A stretch of 64,000 bases of DNA from NCBI GenBank assembly GCA_965203605.1, contig OZ241902.1, forward strand, positions 186,001 through 250,000. Reading direction: 5' to 3'. The DNA comes from JAPOUP01 sp965203605 (lineage in GTDB: Bacteria > Pseudomonadota > Alphaproteobacteria > Rhodobacterales > Rhodobacteraceae). The stretch's first letter is position 1, and every line of letters starts with the position of its first letter. This document shows, one piece after another, positions 62,088 through 64,000 of the stretch. The notes beneath the pieces are model-generated. The model saw only the letters and a program-made list of their open reading frames with translations. It was not told where the DNA came from and searched no databases. Made by a program: the position numbers and the translations under genes.

Positions 62088-63341
62088 GTGGGCTATTCGG
62101 TTTGGAGGATCCTGCGGGAAGGGATCGCCGGAAATGCCGGATGGAAGCCGGTGTGGCGCGATCCCGCACCCAAGGCAGAATACGACGTCGTACTGATCGG
62201 CGGCGGCGGGCACGGGCTTTCAACGGCTTACTATCTTGCCAGGAACCACGGAATCACCAATGTCGCCGTGCTCGAAAGGGGATATCTTGGTGGCGGTAAC
62301 GTTGGTCGAAACACCACAATCGTAAGGGCCAATTACTTCCTGCCCGGAAACTCCGAATTCTACAGCCATTCGTTGAGGCTATGGGAGGGTTTGGAACAGG
62401 ACCTGAATTACAACGTCATGATGTCGCAGCGCGGAGTCCTGATGCTCTGTCATTCGGATGGCCAGCGCGATGCCTATGCCCGGCGTGGCAACGCAATCCG
62501 AAACCAGGGCGACGATGCGGAACTCCTCAGCGCGGAAGAGGTGCGTCGAATCATTCCCTACCTGAATTTCGACAGCCCCCGGTTTCCCATCTACGGGGGA
62601 CTCATGCAGTGGCGTGGCGGTACCGCAAGGCATGACGCAGTGGCATGGGGCTATGCTCGGGGCGCCGACCGGCGGGGTGTCGACCTTATCCAGAACTGCG
62701 AGGTAACCGGACTCGATCTGCAGAACGGTCGTGTCACAGGAGTACAGACCGCTCGGGGTGCGATCCGGGCGAAGAATGTCGGAATTGTCGTGGCGGGCCG
62801 GTCGGGGCAGGTGGCGGCTCTGGCGGGAATGCGCTTGCCAGTGGAAAGCCACATATTGCAGGCGTTCGTGACCGAGGGGCTAAAGCCTGTCATTCACCAC
62901 GTCATCAGTTTCGGTATGGGGCACTTCTATATCAGCCAGTCCGACAAGGGTGGACTGGTCTTCGGCGGTGATCTCGATATGTATCCGTCTTACGCGCAAC
63001 GCGGTAACCTGCCGCTGGCAGAGCATGTCATGGAAGCTGCCATGACCTTGATGCCAATGATCGGAAAGGCCAAGGTGCTGCGGTCGTGGGGTGGAATCAT
63101 GGATATGACGCCGGACGGATCGCCCATCATTGACAGGACCGAAACCGACGGTCTCTATATTGACTGCGGCTGGTGTTACGGAGGCTTCAAGGCCGTCCCG
63201 GCGAGCGGTTACGCGTTCGCGCACCTCATTGCGACCGACCGACCGCATGAAACCGCCGCGGGATTCAGGCTTGACCGATTCCGCACGGGCAAGGGTCTGA
63301 TGGATGAGGAAGGCACAGGTGCGCAGCACAACCTTCATTGA
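62088..63341 (+). CDS. soxB: sarcosine oxidase subunit beta
   Basis: 417 residues from GTG 62088, with GGAGG 6 nt upstream. MGYSVWRILREGIAGNAGWK is the usual SoxB start. FAD motif EYDVVLIGGGGHGLSTAYYL is followed by GYLGGGNVGRNTTIVRANYF, with the FMN-linked histidine region near NVGRNT. CGWCYGGFKAVPASGYAFAH is the conserved C-terminus. The heterotetrameric enzyme demethylates sarcosine to glycine, giving formaldehyde/methylene-tetrahydrofolate. First gene of soxBDA(G). Confidence 0.95.
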   Translation: MGYSVWRILREGIAGNAGWKPVWRDPAPKAEYDVVLIGGGGHGLSTAYYLARNHGITNVAVLERGYLGGGNVGRNTTIVRANYFLPGNSEFYSHSLRLWEGLEQDLNYNVMMSQRGVLMLCHSDGQRDAYARRGNAIRNQGDDAELLSAEEVRRIIPYLNFDSPRFPIYGGLMQWRGGTARHDAVAWGYARGADRRGVDLIQNCEVTGLDLQNGRVTGVQTARGAIRAKNVGIVVAGRSGQVAALAGMRLPVESHILQAFVTEGLKPVIHHVISFGMGHFYISQSDKGGLVFGGDLDMYPSYAQRGNLPLAEHVMEAAMTLMPMIGKAKVLRSWGGIMDMTPDGSPIIDRTETDGLYIDCGWCYGGFKAVPASGYAFAHLIATDRPHETAAGFRLDRFRTGKGLMDEEGTGAQHNLH

Positions 63342-63503
63342 CTGGCCGTGTACCGAAGCAATGGCAGCCCGCACCGATAATCGCTTCGAGGCTTTGAAAG
63401 CTGTCGATCCAGGACGGGGAAACCGGGCGCGGTATCCGGGGAGACAGTCGAATTCCCAGTTGATACACCGTGGCGTCGGCCCGTTGGGTTCAGGGATGGT
63501 CTG

Positions 63504-63767
63504 ATGCGGCTGCCATGTCCAATTTGTGGAGAGCGGGATCTCCGGGAGTTCAGCTGCAAGGGTGCATGGGATTCGCTCCACAGGCCGGAACCCGACGCTG
63601 GCCTTGATGCATGGGACAGCTACCTGCATCTGCGCGACAATCCCGCGGGCGTCACAAGGGAACTCTGGTTTCATCGGGCAGGGTGCTCCGCCTGGTTGGT
63701 GGTGACGCGAAATACGGTCACGCATGAGGTGCTCGGAGCGGAATTGGCCCTGGAGGTTCAGGGATGA
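63504..63767 (+). CDS. soxD: sarcosine oxidase subunit delta
   Basis: 87 residues. MRLPCPICGERDLREFSCKG carries the zinc-binding CPxC, with His/Cys later in LWFHRAGCSAWLVVTRNT. Small zinc subunit of heterotetrameric sarcosine oxidase. It overlaps soxA by 4 nt. The 162-nt gap after soxB is longer than usual. Confidence 0.95.
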   Translation: MRLPCPICGERDLREFSCKGAWDSLHRPEPDAGLDAWDSYLHLRDNPAGVTRELWFHRAGCSAWLVVTRNTVTHEVLGAELALEVQG

Positions 63768-64000
63768 GGCTGGCGGGTGCAGGATTGATTGACCGCAGTG
63801 TGCCGATGTCATTCCAGTTCGATGGTCGACCGCTTCAGGGGTTTCAGGGCGACACCCTGGCGTCGGCCCTGCTTGCCAATGGTGTGCGAACGGTCGCCCG
63901 GTCTTTCAAGTACCACAGACCACGCGGAATTTTCACTGCGGGCAGCGAGGAGCCCAACGCGTTGGTGTCCATCGGTCGGGGTGTCGACCGCACTCCCAAC
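63764..64000 (+). CDS. soxA: sarcosine oxidase subunit alpha (partial)
   Basis: First 79 residues only; the gene runs off the window. RLAGAGLIDRSVPMSFQFDG, GFQGDTLASALLANGVRTVA and RSFKYHRPRGIFTAGSEEPN match the 2Fe-2S-like/NAD-binding N-terminal domain of SoxA. Confidence 0.93.
   Translation, partial: MRLAGAGLIDRSVPMSFQFDGRPLQGFQGDTLASALLANGVRTVARSFKYHRPRGIFTAGSEEPNALVSIGRGVDRTPN

Noticed and set aside
62880..63812. 310-residue minus-strand frame across soxB-soxD
   Set aside because: Antisense to three confirmed sarcosine oxidase genes.
1..64000. Search for tRNA, rRNA, riboswitch and replication-origin sequences
   Set aside because: No T-loop GGTTCGA-type context, rRNA segment, or origin-like cluster of DnaA boxes was recognised by eye; a covariance-model scan would be decisive.

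Overview
The window reads as chromosomal DNA of an alphaproteobacterium close to the Rhodobacterales (Paracoccus/Rhodobacter/Roseobacter type). The evidence is gene order and family content, not a database search: SURF1-thrC-M16 peptidase-GNAT with overlapping ends; Nudix-DUF1178; lysC-ptsP; a DUF952 protein overlapping pyrD; mtnP followed by apt; an RpoE-ChrR pair with its fatty-acid operon; and soxB-soxD-soxA at the right edge. Codon use is GC-rich in the genuine genes. The window also holds many broken genes and insertion-sequence relics, so it looks like a genome with active or recent IS traffic and gene decay.

Layout. 1-8.2 kb is a mobile-element graveyard: a frameshifted XRE/ImmA-IrrE regulator, an IS1595-type transposase coupled to two tiny passenger genes, a dead IS5-type element sitting between that transposase and its promoter, two IS630-type relics (the first with an IS4/Tn5-like fragment inside it), a decayed haaO gene and an intact CYP199-like P450. 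8.6-12.2 kb is an ADP-ribose/NAD-flavoured locus: a NrtR-like Nudix regulator divergent from ARPP-1, an ADP-ribosylglycohydrolase and a RidA-like protein. 12.5-36.4 kb is mainly core metabolism (cytochrome oxidase assembly, threonine, aspartokinase, nitrogen PTS, methylthioadenosine/adenine salvage, pyrimidine). It is interrupted by relics of a four-carbon acid-sugar cluster (17.8-19.4 kb), an Mrr nuclease with a ribbon-helix-helix gene wedged between mtnP and apt (28.7-30.1 kb), and a doubly frameshifted dehydrogenase (33.5-34.4 kb).

36.7-38.4 kb is a hipBA module with four operator-like sites at exact 27-bp spacing. 39.3-43.8 kb holds a secreted 5'-nucleotidase and an ECF sigma/VWA pair. 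44.9-48.2 kb is an overlapping three-gene operon: an M19-like protein lacking canonical metal ligands, an unrecognised 562-residue protein and a DUF3726 protein. 48.3-49.9 kb has an IS630 relic with a 16-C tract and an AbiEii-type toxin-antitoxin pair.

50.2-57.9 kb is a coherent singlet-oxygen type stress module. rpoE-chrR diverges from a seven-gene overlapping operon (FAD oxidoreductase, DUF1365, chalcone-isomerase-like, MFS, DUF3833, SDR, Cfa), with facing promoter-like boxes of spacing 18. 58.2-61.99 kb has a truncated MORC/MutL-like ATPase, a lytic transglycosylase and a fourth IS630 relic that cuts off the tail of an RTX-like gene. The sarcosine oxidase operon starts at 62.1 kb and runs off the edge.

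Best candidates for little-described biology are the NrtR/ARPP-1/ARG/RidA locus, the M19-like/562-aa/DUF3726 operon, the IS1595 element with coupled passengers, and the periodic hipBA operator array. No rRNA, tRNA or CRISPR array was recognised.
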